Assembly: GCA_036867785.1 (NCBI GenBank) | Contig: CP145411.1 | Span: 682,001-746,000 of the forward strand | Origin: Plasmodiophora brassicae | Lineage: Eukaryota; Endomyxa: Phytomyxea; Phytomyxea; Plasmodiophorida | Reading direction: 5' to 3' | Length of the DNA: 64,000 nucleotides | Shown: piece after piece, positions 1 through 11,118 of the stretch | How positions within the stretch are numbered: position 1 is the first letter of the stretch | How the letters are laid out: every line of letters starts with the position of its first letter | Translations under genes and position numbers: made by a program | The notes under the pieces: generated by a model | What the model was told of the DNA's origin: nothing | The model's input: only the letters and a program-made list of their open reading frames with translations | Database searches by the model: none

Positions 1-2188
1 CATCGTCGGTGGCAACTGTTCCGTCCAGGTCGGCGCGATCTGAACGTCGGGCGCTGCGGCCGCTCGTCATGCTAACCGTATGCGACCAAGGGATTCGATG
101 CCGTCGGCGACGAGAAGTTCTGGACGGTGACAGGCGATAACGTCACCTGTCTGGCCTTGTGCGACGCCGACGGCGACTCGAGCGACGAGTTGCTGGTCGG
201 TTCCGAAGACAGCCAGATTCGCGTCTACAGGAACGAGCAGGTGATCTGGGAGACCACCGAGGTCGACTCCATCTCCGGTGGGTTACCGCCAGCCGGGTTC
301 ATCAGGTTCGCGTTGATGAACGTTCGACAGCGATCACAACGATGCACGGGTCGTGCTTCGCGTATGCGCTGGCGAACAACAGCGTTGGCGTGTACGACCG
401 TACGACGCGTCTGTGGTCTGCAAAGTACAATGCACGAGTGGTGGCCATTGCATCGTTTGACCTGGACGGCGATGGCGTCCCCGAACTCGTTGTCGGCCTA
501 TCCGACGGGACCGTTGACGTTCGGCTGATGCGACACGGGACCATTGTGCAATCGGACACGATGGGCGCCAGTGTCGCCGCGATCGTTGTCGGCGATTACA
601 GGTCGCAGCAGGCGCCCGAGCTGATGGTCTGCGCGATCGATGGCGAGCTGAAAGGGTACGCGAGCGCCGAACCGGATCAGAGAGCCGCCAGGTCGGTGTC
701 GGACGAGGTGGCGCTCGCCAAGATGAAGGCGCGCCTGGCGGAATTGCAACGCGAACTGGCCGGGTACGACCAGAACCTGGCGGCGATGCAGAAGCCGGTG
801 CAGCAGCTGGGCAGGATCCCGCCAGACACCAAGATCAGCTGTGCGCTGGGGCCCAACCTCACCAAGACCGCCCTGGAGCTACGGATGAGCACGTCCAATG
901 ACACGTTGATCAAGGTCGGTGGGTATCCATTCGGCCCTGCTGATGTCGTGTGAGTGACGCTTGTCCCCCAGTTCGTGATCCTGTTCGGCGACAACGTGTT
1001 CGAGGGCGAGAGCCTGGTGAAGTATGCGGCACAGCCCGAGAAGTCGATTACGGTGCCGCTGTCGCTCCAGAAGAACGTCTCCTGCGACCTCATGATCAAG
1101 GTCGTCATCGGGTACAAAGGTGTGCACGCCCGTCTGCCGCTATCGCGCCGAATGGGGGATTGTAACCCGCGTACAGGATCTGCACAGGACCACGTCTTCG
1201 AGCTGTCGCATCGGATCCCGAAGTTCGCCTCGTTCAGCTACTGCAAGCCCAGGGACCTGCCGTTCATAAAATCGCTGGTGCCTTGTTGGCGGCCCGTTCG
1301 CGTCCGGGTGCTTTGCTGAACGGGTGGGCGGCATAGGTGACGCTGCCGCTGAAGGAGCGGGTGTCGCGCGTGATTCTGTGGCTGAACCAGAGCTTCCTGC
1401 TGGATTTCGCGCATCGCAACGACAGCGATTCGCTCAACGTCGGGTTCAAGTCCATGCGCGACGACACCGTCCTCAGCATGTCGGTCGGCAACGATACCGC
1501 TGGGCAATTCCAGATCCGCACCGACGACATGCAGCTGGCAGGTCCACCATTAATTGCCATCTGCAACTGCTGCTAGGGTGTCTCTCGCTGACCTGTCGTG
1601 CGCCCCAGGGGACATCATTCAGGACCTGTGCGCGTTCCTGTCGGTGGACGACTGCGAGAGCTCGGCGTCGTTCCCGGTCGACTTCGAGCAGTTCGAAGGC
1701 GTGCTTCGAGGCGTGAAGGAGTACAGCGACCTGCGCAAGCGACTGTGCACCGAGATGGCCGACCTGATCAACCTGGTGAAGATGCTCGTCATTAAGGGCG
1801 AGGTCGGGAACCTGGTGGCGCATCTGCTCCCCGGGTCTTGATGGTCCAACTGCCGAACAGGACGCACGCCTGCTAGGCGACATGGGGGAGATGAAGACGC
1901 AGTACTCCGAGTTGATGGATACGAACAATGAGCTGATCCGCGAACTGGCGAAGCGGTCTGCGAACCACGAGGCGCTGCTGGGCGCGCTCAAGAAGGTATA
2001 CACAGGGCGACCGTGTCCCTCGTGCCAGGGCACTAACCGCACGATGTCAGGTCAACCTGATGATCCAGCGGGCGGCGCGCCTGCGCATGGGGACGCACAA
2101 GACGAACCTGATCCAGGCGTGCCACAACGCCATCAAGGCGAACTCGACGGGCACCCTGCTGAATATCATCAAGGCCGGCCACGAATAA
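1..2188 (+). CDS. BBS2: BBS2, BBSome subunit (3' part; 5' end outside window)
   Basis: BBS2 is a core subunit of the BBSome, the coat that moves membrane proteins in and out of cilia. The window opens inside the N-terminal beta-propeller: IVGGNCSVQ, then an intron, then GFDAVGDEKFWTVTGDNV and ELLVGSEDSQIRVY, which are characteristic of BBS2. Further exons carry FAYALANNSVGVYD, FDLDGDGVPELVVG, IELR/STSNDT-type residues near 880-910, and a coiled-coil/platform region. The C-terminal exon (LMIQRAARLRMGTHKTN, then an Ala/Asn-rich helix) ends at TAA 2186-2188. About eight short introns are visible, for example 278-330 and 917-972. I see no break in the reading frame once introns are removed. The gene implies a ciliated life stage. 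Family identity is certain; internal splice sites are hand-drawn. Confidence 0.93.
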
Positions 2189-2321
2189 AACGAACGGTGG
2201 CGTCTCGGATCGGGATACCGATGTTCCTTCGCCCATGACCCCCCGGTGGATTCGTTCTGGATAATCGAGCCGCGTGCCGGGTGTGCGATCCAGAATCGAA
2301 TCTCGTCGTCGTCGAACGTCG

Positions 2322-2897
2322 ATGTCAGGGGCAGGCAGCGCCGTTGACAATGTCGTCGAGCCGCGCCCGTTGCCTGTAAAGTCGAAGAAGGCGGTAGCGC
2401 CACCATCGTCTGTCCTTGTCGACGGGAAGCGCGTCCTGAGAGAAGGGAACAAGTTGACGATGGCGCCAGCACCTTTGGCCACCGATGCGTCGACGTCGAG
2501 TGATGAAGCGAAGGCCGGTGTGGAAGCGTCGCCAAAGCCAGACCTGGAGGTATCCGTCGTGGACGACACGTGCTTCGAGACGTACCTGCAGCGCCTGGAG
2601 TCGATCCAATGGGAGAGTTCGTCGTCCAAGGTGGCCGTCGTCCTCGGCGAGATGCTGTCGTCGGTGAACAACCTGTCCACCGAGCTGGAGGAGAAGTTCG
2701 ACGCCGAGTCGCCCGATTCCGGCGTGCACATGGGCCTGCAGCAGGAGATCCAGTCGGAGCTCAACGAGATCAGCGAGATCTTCCAGGAGTTCGCCGAGCG
2801 GCACCCGTCAATCACGCAGGACCAGGCGGCCGCCGCCGCCATCTTCGAGCAATTGCAATCTCCAGGCGGCGCGTCCCGCAAGCCTGCGCGACGATAA
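2322..2897 (+). CDS. hypothetical protein, acidic/helical C-terminal half
   Basis: An intronless ORF follows BBS2 by about 130 bp. The ORF opens at 2274, but a second Met at 2322 (MSGAGSAVDNVVEPRP) looks the better start because the first 16 residues are Arg-rich and untypical. The N-terminal half is Pro/Ser/Ala-rich and probably disordered. Residues from about 95 onward (TCFETYLQRLESIQWESS, then ELEEKFDAESPDSG) are predicted helical and end in an Ala-rich stretch and a basic tail. I recognise no domain. Codon usage matches the neighbouring genes, so I believe it is expressed. A TATA-like tract (ctattatataaac) lies just beyond the stop, between this gene and convergent LSM5. Confidence 0.55.
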   Translation: MSGAGSAVDNVVEPRPLPVKSKKAVAPPSSVLVDGKRVLREGNKLTMAPAPLATDASTSSDEAKAGVEASPKPDLEVSVVDDTCFETYLQRLESIQWESSSSKVAVVLGEMLSSVNNLSTELEEKFDAESPDSGVHMGLQQEIQSELNEISEIFQEFAERHPSITQDQAAAAAIFEQLQSPGGASRKPARR

Positions 2898-2985
2898 GCT
2901 CGCGGCGGCATCGACGTCCACGCCGCCCCCCTATTATATAAACAGCTCGAGACGAAATCAGGTGCCGCCGTCACCGGGACAGGGT

Positions 2986-3442
2986 TTACTGATCGGGGCC
3001 ACCGCCAGGAACCAGGATGCAGACGTTGTTGCCGTTGATCAGGCACTGTTCGATCATTTGGGCGCGTCTGCCCTCCGGTGTGGTCTCGCTGGGGAAAGGT
3101 CCGCGTCAGACGACTGCCGACGATACCGGTGGACGACGTCACCCACTATTCAATGGCGTCATCGAGCACCATGTTGACGTAGTCGTCGAACCCCCGAAGC
3201 TTGCCGACGATCTCCTTGTCGCCTTTCATGATGATCCAGACCTGCGACCCGATGCATTTGTCCAGCAGCTCTGAAGGTCGACAGCGCGCAATCAGAACCA
3301 TGACGTCCCCGGGGCAACCACCGGAGACTCTGCACAGACCGAGGGGCAGCAGCTGACTCAGGTTCGTCTTCGCGGCTGGTCCTGCTGCTGCTGCTGCTGC
3401 TGCTCCCGTCTCAGGCGCCACGTCCGTACCTGCCGTCGTCAT
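2986..3442 (-). CDS. LSM5: LSM5, U6 snRNA-associated Sm-like protein
   Basis: LSm5 is a subunit of the LSm2-8 ring that binds the 3' end of U6 snRNA and of the cytoplasmic LSm1-7 mRNA-decay ring. Three exons are clear on the minus strand. The first holds an Ala-rich leader and LSQLLPLE. The second holds [20 protein letters not shown] and [20 protein letters not shown] (the Sm1 motif). The third holds [17 protein letters not shown] and [13 protein letters not shown] (Sm2), ending at TAA 2986-2988. The first intron (phase 1, CTTCAG acceptor) and the second (GTGGGT...CCCCAG) both restore the LSm5 sequence exactly. The mature domain is full length. The poly-Ala/GCT-repeat leader is a local oddity. 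The start at 3442 is the Met nearest the Sm fold; one further upstream at 3454 is possible. Confidence 0.93.
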
Positions 3443-3454
3443 TGCGTGGCGCAC

Positions 3455-4050
3455 TGATACTGCGGCCGCGTGCCGCTGACGGTGCGAGCGGCACCGTCAG
3501 CGGCTACCTACTAGTGGTGTGTGTGTGTGTAAACGTACTTATCAGAACGTTAAATAGCATAACAATTGTACTGAGAGGCGGTGGGAGGTCGCCCGGCAGG
3601 TTAGGGCTGTCGGGGAATGTGGAGGGACCGCGAGAAGGGCTCCGAGGGACGACGATGGTGGCGCGTCTGTGGCTGTGCGGTCATCGTGTCGCGGACAGCG
3701 AAGCGGACCGTGTAGTGAGTGGCAGCGTACGTGGCGCTGGTGTATGCGATGGCCGGGAGCACAAGTGGGTGGAGGCGATTTACGACCATGGTGGCCAGTT
3801 GGGTAGTGAACGAATCTTGCCCGGCACTGCCCCTCGTGAGTCATCCATTTGGGGAACCAGGAGTCATACCACGTGCGCGACTCTCGTGTCGCTGAATTAA
3901 TCCCACGGTTCGGTAATGACACAATGGTCAACCGCGAATGCCCTTGCATCCAGCGGGCCGGCCGATAGGCACGCCAATCGATTTACAGGACACGCAATAT
4001 ATAGTAACAACATCAGCTGAGTGTGTATTTCATGACACCGGCAATACCGA
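3455..4050. other. intergenic region LSM5 / UBL-RPB12
   Basis: About 600 bp between the LSM5 start and the RPB12 stop. It contains a (GT)n run near 3517-3530 and two weak minus-strand ORFs. One, 3601-3789 (62 codons, Met in a good CCACCATGG context, one hydrophobic Ala/Tyr-rich stretch), could be a small membrane protein, but nothing in it is recognisable. I see no tRNA, repeat or recombinase signal. Confidence 0.4.
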
Positions 4051-5342
4051 TTACCGAGCGACGTACTGGCAAGCTAGAAACCACACAAGAGTTAGACATG
4101 CAATGACAGGGCAGGGCTAGCGGCAGCAAGCGACACGTACGACGTCGGGTCCGAAGTTTGTACAAGACGCGATAACCGCAGTTTCTGCACCGAATGGGGT
4201 CGCGACGCCGGATCTTGTTGACGTCTCCACAGCCACCACATTCGTAGTCCGTTGCCCTGCGACAACAGGTTAGCCCCGTGTCATGTCAGCGAACGCAAGA
4301 TGCAGTGCCTCACTTGGCAATGTCTTCTCTCTGCAGGTACAGCTTCGAGCCCGACTTCACGCCTCGAAGATAGATCATCTCGTTCTCGGCCAGTATTTCG
4401 CCGTCGAACGTGAGGCGATCCTCGCCAACCAAAGCCTGCCCGCCACTTACGATACCATACAGTTCCTTGATCATTTGAACCGTAAAATGGTCGTTGACGG
4501 TGAGCTCGATGGGTCGCTCCTCGTCATCTTCGTCAACCACCGCATTCGCAGTAACAACATAGATCGGGAACGGCGAGGCTTCGAAGTCGACAGCCTAAAT
4601 AACGCAGCAGAACTGTCACGTCTTCAGACACGGGCACCAGTTGCGGGACGTGTACCGAGTTGGGTCCAAGTTCACATTGGTAGATCGTGTCGGAATCGGC
4701 AAGTTCACGACCGCGGTACGAGCACTTTCCAGGGACGGCGTTACGAGCGGTGGAATTGCCGAACGCCACTTTCAGGTCGAATATCGTTGAAAAGTCGTAC
4801 ATTAGCTGGGCCTGCTCCAGTTGACACTGGCGATCACGGACGACAATCCGAATTCGGGAGATAAGCTTCGCCCCATGACCAATCCCGTAGGCCGCCAACG
4901 TGGCGTGGTCTTCAAGCTCGGAGCCCTTGTAGGACAGCCGTTCTATGACAGTTCCAATCTCATCTTCATATTCTTTCCGCACCTATAATCACCAAGGAGC
5001 CATAAGGAACGCGTGGACAGATCAGCAGGTGGTGATTCAAACCCGTTGGATCGTCCAGGATGCCGACACAGGAATAACCTGATTATCGTGCGCATCATCC
5101 ACAATGGTGATGTCGAATTTGTTCCATTTGATGAAGACGGCGGCCTGCCCAGTGAACTGGACCGGTGCGTCCAGCGGCAGCGGCGCATCATTGGCATCAA
5201 CCAGCTCGTGGTCGGGCGTCAGCTCCTGCTGCCGCTGCAACAGCTGCCAGAGATCACCGTACGTCTCACAGTACGTATCCGGGTTGGCACAGTCCACGAC
5301 GAGGGCGCGCCCGGCATCGGTGGTGACTTTCACAACCTTCAT
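4051..5342 (-). CDS. four ubiquitin-like domains fused to RNA polymerase subunit RPB12 (RPABC4)
   Basis: Five exons (5342-5079, 4982-4656, 4594-4314, 4256-4141, 4073-4051) join without a frame clash into 336 codons plus a stop. Residues 1-75 are a degenerate beta-grasp-like unit starting [18 protein letters not shown]. Three ubiquitin-like repeats follow, opening [35 protein letters not shown] and [20 protein letters not shown]. Each keeps the UBL run of strand, helix (for example [10 protein letters not shown]) and [13 protein letters not shown] strands. The last 45 residues are a complete RPB12: [20 protein letters not shown], then [15 protein letters not shown] and a C-terminal QYVAR. Its CxxC...CxxC zinc ribbon and RDPIRCRxCGYR signature are diagnostic of this subunit, which is shared by Pol I, II and III. 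The RPB12 exon has no in-frame ATG of its own, and the perfect donor GCCAA/GTGAGG at the end of the last UBL splices straight into it. No Gly-Gly cleavage site precedes the ribbon. Confidence 0.82.
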
Positions 5343-5968
5343 GTTCCGGCGCCTAAAACGCGTGACGGACCTCGCAGTCCGTGATGGTCTGATGAAGCTA
5401 CCAAAGCGCAAAGGGCAACACAGCCTTCGGCGCGGTTCCACACACGGTGGGCATGATCAGTCCGACTCCCGACCTGGCGTTCATGCGTCGACTGAAACCC
5501 GGTTTGGCCTGTGACAGGCCATATATACCTGTTCCTGTGGGTTCGACCAGTCCTGGTTGATCACGACGTGGCGGTTTTAGGATGATTTCGTTGACAAGGC
5601 AGACAGGCAGAAAGTGACCTGCAACGAGCATCAAAGGCTTGCACTAAGCAAGACCTTTCAAAAATGAGCAGTTCCGTTAAAGGTGTATGTGCTTCTCGGT
5701 TCTCCTACTTCGACATTCACCGAGCGTCGCCGGTCCTTTAGTCGGCACGTCATGGTACGCGGGACCGTTTCTGCGCTTGGGTGTTGCTACAAAGACAGGC
5801 CTGTCAGTATCAACCAGGGCGCGTACATGGCTGGTGGAACTGGAAGCTGCGCGCCTATTACCTAAACCTGGCGGCGCCTTTGCGCGCTGGGGTGATCTAT
5901 TTCCAGGTACTACTGTACTGGCGGGGACTGCGCTCTAGGGAGGGCGCGTTTAACGACTGACAACGACC
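5343..5968. promoter_or_regulatory. divergent intergenic region UBL-RPB12 / F-BAR gene
   Basis: About 620 bp between divergent starts. A 78-codon minus-strand ORF (5398-5634) and an 83-codon plus-strand ORF (5687-5938) lie here, but neither has recognisable content. A TATA-like atatatacc sits at 5520-5528. I treat the stretch as a shared promoter/5'UTR zone; no functional site is proven. Confidence 0.4.
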
Positions 5969-7710
5969 ATGTCTGGTGAGCCGTCGCCTCCCGGGAGTCG
6001 CCTGAACTGCTCGGCGCCGCCACCCCCGCCGCCGCCCGGATGGAGTGGCACGTATGTGCCCGGGATGACGGCCCTGGGTATCACCCAGCAACAGTCGTCC
6101 AGCAAGGCGGAGCTGTCGCAACTAGCCGATCAGGTTGAAGTCGTCTTCGAACGGCTGAACAGTGCAACCCAGGCTGCGAAACAATTGGCAACGTTTTACC
6201 AGTCGCTGGCAGCCATCGAACAGACGTATAGCAAATCGCTTTCGAAACTCGTCCAGTCGACGTCGTTCCCGGCGTCGGATTCGATGCAGAAGTGCCTCGC
6301 GACCGTGCTGATGACCGCTGAGGCGCGCGCCGGCCTTCATGCCCAGTTTGCTGTCGAACTGCAGGACCGGCTCGCGAACGACATGAACGAACTGTCGAAT
6401 CACTTGAAGAAGGAGCGACAGCAGGTACGTACCTAGACGCGCGACGATGACGAGCGGGATGGCCGCTGATTTGCGTTTGCATGTCAGGCTCGTAGTATCT
6501 GGGCGGATGCTGACAAGGCGCTGAAGAGCCAGACCGCATCCGTCGACAAACACTTCATCAAGTACGCGCAGTCCATCAAGGATTCGGAGAAAGAGATTGC
6601 TCTGCGGAACGACATGGCTCGCGATTCTGTCGCATCTGCAAAGGTCTGCAACCAGTCGAACCGCTGCGAACGATCGTCCGCTGACGCACGACTAGAACTT
6701 ACCAAAGCAGGAGAAGCGCGTGGCCGATGCGATTTCAAAGTATCGCGCTCGTCGTGAGTCGTATTCCGACTCGATCGAGATGCACGATAAGCTTCATAAG
6801 CAGTACGCGAAGACGTGCAGCTACATTCTTGTCAACGTCGAGGCAACGGATACGTCGCGGCTACACAAGATGCAGTCGTCGCTGAGCTCATTCCATCGGG
6901 TCTTGCGGGACACCGCTCAGCGCTGCCTGGGCCCGATCGAGTCGTTCGGTACCGCAGTGATGGCGATCGATCCAGCAGATGACATCGCGAAGTTCGTTGT
7001 CGCCCATCGCACGTCCAGCGTTGACAAGCTACCGCCTGCAATGCAGTTTGTTGAGATACGAAGCGATGGTGATCGCCCGTTTCTACGCTCTGCTCGAGCT
7101 GGGCTAACAGCGATGTCGTGTTCAGTTATCGAGGAAGAGGAGAACACACGCGAGTCGCGATCCGGAACTCGTTCGCACAGTGCCACATCCGAGCATGGCA
7201 CAGAATCCCGATCCCTGCAACACTATGCGATATCTGGGCCGATGTCGCATCTGAGCGTTAACGGCAGAAGCGCTGCGGAGACGGAGCAATCGCCAGTGTT
7301 CTACCGCGCCATCTATGACTATTCCGAGGACCAGGCCGACGTTCTCTCGTTTGTCATTGGCGAGTTCATCCGGCTGGAAGAACCCGTATCAGGTGGCTGG
7401 GCGTCCGGGCTGCTCAATGGCCGACGCGGGTTGTTCCCATTGTCATACTGCGACAAGATTGACGCGCAAAGAGTAGAAGTCACGTTCGACTTCAGGTGTA
7501 CAGACAAGTAAGCCCAAGTCGTCTGGTCGTCGCGATGTGTCTGACGTCGCGTACAGCGATTCCCATCAGTTGACGATGTCGGCGGGTGAACCTCTGTGGG
7601 TCCTCGACGCGTCCGATCGTCACTGGATCTGGTGTGCCGACCGGCATGGTGCCCAGGGAAACTTTCCTGCTGCTTACACGAACCCACCACCGAGGCCGAC
7701 GAATTACTGA
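5969..7710 (+). CDS. F-BAR domain protein with two C-terminal SH3 domains
   Basis: Likely a PACSIN/CIP4/PSTPIP-type adaptor that senses or bends membrane and recruits actin or endocytic partners. A Pro-rich start (PPPPPPPGW) precedes an F-BAR helix bundle: a QVEVVFERLNSATQAAKQLA region, YSKSLSKLVQ, HLKKERQQ, then after introns KRVADAISKYRARRESYSDS and the long third helix. SH3-1 has YRAIYDYSEDQADVLSFVIG, the GGWASGLLNGRRGLFP loop and a Tyr. SH3-2 is formed by splicing 7510-7558 (GTAAGC...TACAG), giving VEVTFDFRCTDNDSHQLTMS and ending GNFPAAYTNPPPRPTNY, with TGA 7708-7710. Three introns (6425-6486, about 6643-6710, 7510-7558) account for all frame changes. The domain order F-BAR-SH3-SH3 is clear; the precise orthologue is not. 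Confidence 0.87.
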
Positions 7711-8146
7711 CCGAGTTAAAATACACAATCCTGGGACCCTTACCACTATCTATGCCTATTCATCCCTGTGGCTGTGCCTGTGCCGGTGCGGAACTCCGCT
7801 CAGACGCGTTGCGAGTGCGGGCGTCCACGGTATGGTGCTGCTAGGCGACCTCGTGCCGGGCAAGCTTGGCATATTCGTCGACGTCATGATCGTGTTTCAC
7901 TCCGTTGCATTCGTACGGGTATAGGTCTGTGTGCCGGATCGATGGCGCTGACATGTCCGCCGGTGCAGGTCTACTGGGCAGTGACGGCCGTCACCGAAAT
8001 CTATTCGCATCCGGCACGCGATCCAAACATGAAAGCTCATTAATAACAACGAAACGATAGTCGGCTTTGAACAGTCGGGGTTTAACGATTTTCGCGGCTC
8101 GTTTGCCTTGAACACGATCAAGGCGTTGATCGTGTAGGTAGACACT
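7711..8146. other. intergenic region, convergent 3' ends
   Basis: About 435 bp between the stops of the F-BAR and thioesterase genes. Short ORFs on both strands are unsupported; I see no RNA gene or repeat. Confidence 0.4.
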
Positions 8147-9129
8147 CTACAGTGGCGGGATCGCTTTCGTGACAAACTCGCGCACGTCGTTGAGCTCTTG
8201 AGCGTTGGCCCCATGTCCCAGGCCGGGATATTGCTTGAACTGGGCAGGTACGCCGGCACGGCTGAGAATCTCATGTGTCGTCTTCCCGGCGACGAAATGG
8301 ACAACCGGGTCTGCTTGGCCATGGCAGACCAGTACAGGTGTCTGCTTGTTGGCCGCACTGAGTTTCGCTGTTGCGAATGTCTGGTAATGCGGAAGGTATC
8401 CTGACATTGAAATGATGCCGGCTAATGGCGATTTGTACTGCAGGCCGGAATATAAAGACAGCGCGGCGCCTTGACTGAATCCGCCGATCACGATGCGGTT
8501 GGACGGAATCCCACGTTTCACCTCATCGTCGATCAACTCGTGAACTATTGTACTCCCATGAGTTGTACACCAGAGCATTGTGCGAACGACCACGTCGTAC
8601 TTGCTGCAAACGATTCCTCCAGGCCCGCCATCTTTTCCGAGTCGATCGATTGCAAAGAGTGAATATCGTGCCATGAAGTCATGCGCATGCCACCTAACGT
8701 CGCCGCATTGGCTTGAGGACACGGGATGACGCGTGCGATTGCACAAGCCACGCACCATTCAACGTCACAGGACTGATCGGGGCCGTTGGTAGCACCATCC
8801 GTACATGCGGCATGCTTCTCTGAAGGTTACGAAACTCGCCGGCCCACCCTGCCGACTGCTCTGAGTAAGCTCACAAACGTATACCCATCCCGACACCGTT
8901 CCACGCGGCATACAGTATCTCCCAGGCCGTGCAGGAAGATCAGCGTGGCCGAGTGCTGCCCCGGAGCATCATACGCGTCGACACCCGAGAAGTGCGGCAT
9001 GGACGTCGTCGATGACAACGGACGCCTGGACGCGGTCAGCCCGTGCAGTTCGCCGAATAACCGAACGCCGACGATTGCGACAACGCCCAGCCCGATTACA
9101 GTGTGGCGCCGGGGCACAGCTCGCAACAT
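8147..9129 (-). CDS. acyl-protein thioesterase / lysophospholipase-like (APT1/2 family), N-terminally membrane-anchored
   Basis: This alpha/beta hydrolase removes palmitate from S-acylated proteins or hydrolyses lysophospholipids. An N-terminal exon starts MLRAVPRRHTVIGLGVVAIV, whose hydrophobic stretch looks like a signal anchor. It then reaches the oxyanion strand LIFLHGLGDT. Middle exons carry PTAPISPVTLNG and an FAAIHELIDDEV helix, reconstructed over a 56-nt intron. The last exon has the nucleophile elbow GFSQGAALSLY, LSGYLP-type residues, the Asp in HGQADPVV and the catalytic His in GLGHGA, ending KAIPPL. All three catalytic residues are present. Classical APT1/2 are soluble and anchored by their own palmitoylation, so the N-terminal hydrophobic extension is unusual. 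The start at 9129 is inferred; an upstream Met at 9225 exists. Confidence 0.88.
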
Positions 9130-9431
9130 TCCCACGGTCCGCGGCGCTCCTCGCCCAGCACGTGCCGCCCACCACCACCCACATTTTTCCACCACCCACT
9201 TTCGACCCGCCTCACTGCACCGCACCGTTCCGAAGAAAGGATGCCCGGCAGACGCATAGTAGACGACACGCGGGATCGTGCCTGAAAATTACGGGACTCA
9301 GAGCGGCGCTGCTCCCGTTGGAGAGCCGGCAGACGGGCGGCGTGAACGCTCCTATACCGTCAGGAGACGGAGTCGGTGCCGCGTCGATTTGCGTGCCCGT
9401 CGGGTGGGTCGGCCGGCTCTCGCCGCGGACA

Positions 9432-10114
9432 ATGTCTGCCCATGCGGCCGTCGCCGTGCTTCAGCCCTTGATCGGGACATGGGTGAGTCGTTCACGGCCG
9501 GTTGGTACAGGGCGCTGCAGCCGATGACCATTGCGGCACAGGTTGGCGAAGGCGAGGGGCAGTATCCGACGATCGCGCCGTTTCGGTATCGCGACCATAT
9601 CCGATTCTACTCCAGCGGGCAGCCCTTCCTCTTCATGGAGCAGCGCACGAAACGCGTACTAAAACGCTATTGCGTTTGCCGACGACACGCTGAATCGTTA
9701 GCTGTGCCGACGTTAGGTTGACAGCGAGACGCCGATGCATTCCGAGATGGGGTTCTGGCGCGTCGCTAATGGACGATCCGTGGAGGTGGCTATATCCCAT
9801 GCAATGGGCCTGACCGAGGTATCCGAAGGTTCTGCCTGCGTCGACGGCATGGCAGCGGGCGCCCTGGTCGTCACTCTGGAATCGACAACGCTCGGTCGCG
9901 TGTCTCATTCGACCCGTCCGCACGTTGTCAAACTTCGGTACCCGGCCTGCTGTCTCAGCACGTTCGTGCATCTAACTCTCGTCCTGGTCATCAGCCGAGC
10001 ATTCACTGTTGCTGCCGACGGTTCCCGACTGGAGTACACGGTGGAGATGGCTACAGATCAAACTCCTCTCCATCTGCACCTTCGTGCCTCCCTGATCAAA
10101 GCAGAAGAATTGTA
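9432..10114 (+). CDS. nitrobindin-like (THAP4 C-terminal) haem-binding beta-barrel protein
   Basis: Nitrobindins are ten-stranded barrels whose ferric haem reacts with NO and isomerises peroxynitrite. Exon 1 (MSAHAAVAVLQPLIGTW) joins over GTGAGT...CACAG to VGEGEGQYPTIAPFRYRDHI, the family signature (GxGxGxYPTIxxFxYxE-type). Next come RFYSSGQPFLFMEQRTKR, an intron, TPMHSEMGFWR, SVEVAISHAMGLTEVSEGSA, and after a fourth splice LRRAFTVAADGSRLEYTVEM. The C-terminus PLHLHLRASL keeps the His expected as proximal haem ligand. The size of about 160 residues is normal for a stand-alone nitrobindin. No THAP zinc finger is present. Function is by family; activity is untested. Confidence 0.88.
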
Positions 10115-10330
10115 GACAACAATGACCCGGCGTTGCTGTCGCTGTCGCCCACATCGTCTGCGCTCGTTGTAGTACATAGCCGTCACGTTTGTCACGTACG
10201 TTGTGACGCGAGACAGGACCACGTCGAGGGAGATGCGTACAGTCGGTGACTCAAGTGGATCGAGGTGGCACGCGCCGCCTGAATGAACGGGCAGCTTCAC
10301 TTTGTCACATTGCTGCTAGCGTACGCGCCG

Positions 10331-11074
10331 ATGAAGACTCGCAGCCAACTGACCGGCACGCTTCCCGCCTTTGCACTGCAGGATCAGCCTGCCAATGGTA
10401 AGCGTAAGTCGTTCTCGAATGAGAACGCTCAGCAGTCAGCCTCCAAGAAGCGGCACGTGGCGACACCTCGGGTCTCGAAAGGCAGCCTGAGCCCTGAGCA
10501 GCAGCAGCAGTTGCAGGCGCAGCGTCAGAGGCAACTCGAGTTGAACGCGCGCCTCCCGATTCAGCAGGCGGAACGAAATCAGCATCAGCAGGAATTGCAG
10601 CGTGCTGAGCTTCTCAGAGCCCAGCATGCACAAGCGCAACAGCATGCCGTACGTGTCCAGCAGCAGCAACAACAGATCCAGGCCCAACGTGCTCAGGCCC
10701 AAATCCTGGAGGACATTGCTCTTGAACGAGAGGTCTGGGGCGCCGTTGTTCACTCGTGAGTGCTGGGCTGACGTGTCTGTGCATATGTAGATACAAGAGC
10801 AGCGTCATCGATCCGAGCAGCAGAAGGCGCTACGTGAGCACCAGAACCAGGTTCGTGAGCAGCGTGAGGAGCAGCAGCGGCCTCTGTCTCCTTCTCAGCG
10901 ACAGCAGAAGGAGACGCTGACGGCGGCGTTTAACCAGCTGAGCTCCCCCAGGCAGCGTTCGCAGTCACTTCAGGAGCGGCTCGACTTTTTCAATAAGCAA
11001 GCTCAGCTAAGCCAACAGCGTCAGATGCACGAAGAGCACTTGCGACTTCGCCGCCTGCAGCAGCAGCAGCAACT

Positions 11075-11118
<44 letters not shown>

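Noticed and set aside
4257-4313. RPB12 as an independent gene starting at the ATG in 4280-4285
   Set aside because: That ATG meets a stop after four codons, and no other ATG in frame precedes the zinc ribbon.
5687-5938. 83-codon plus ORF before the F-BAR gene
   Set aside because: No recognisable content, and it sits where promoter and 5'UTR are expected.
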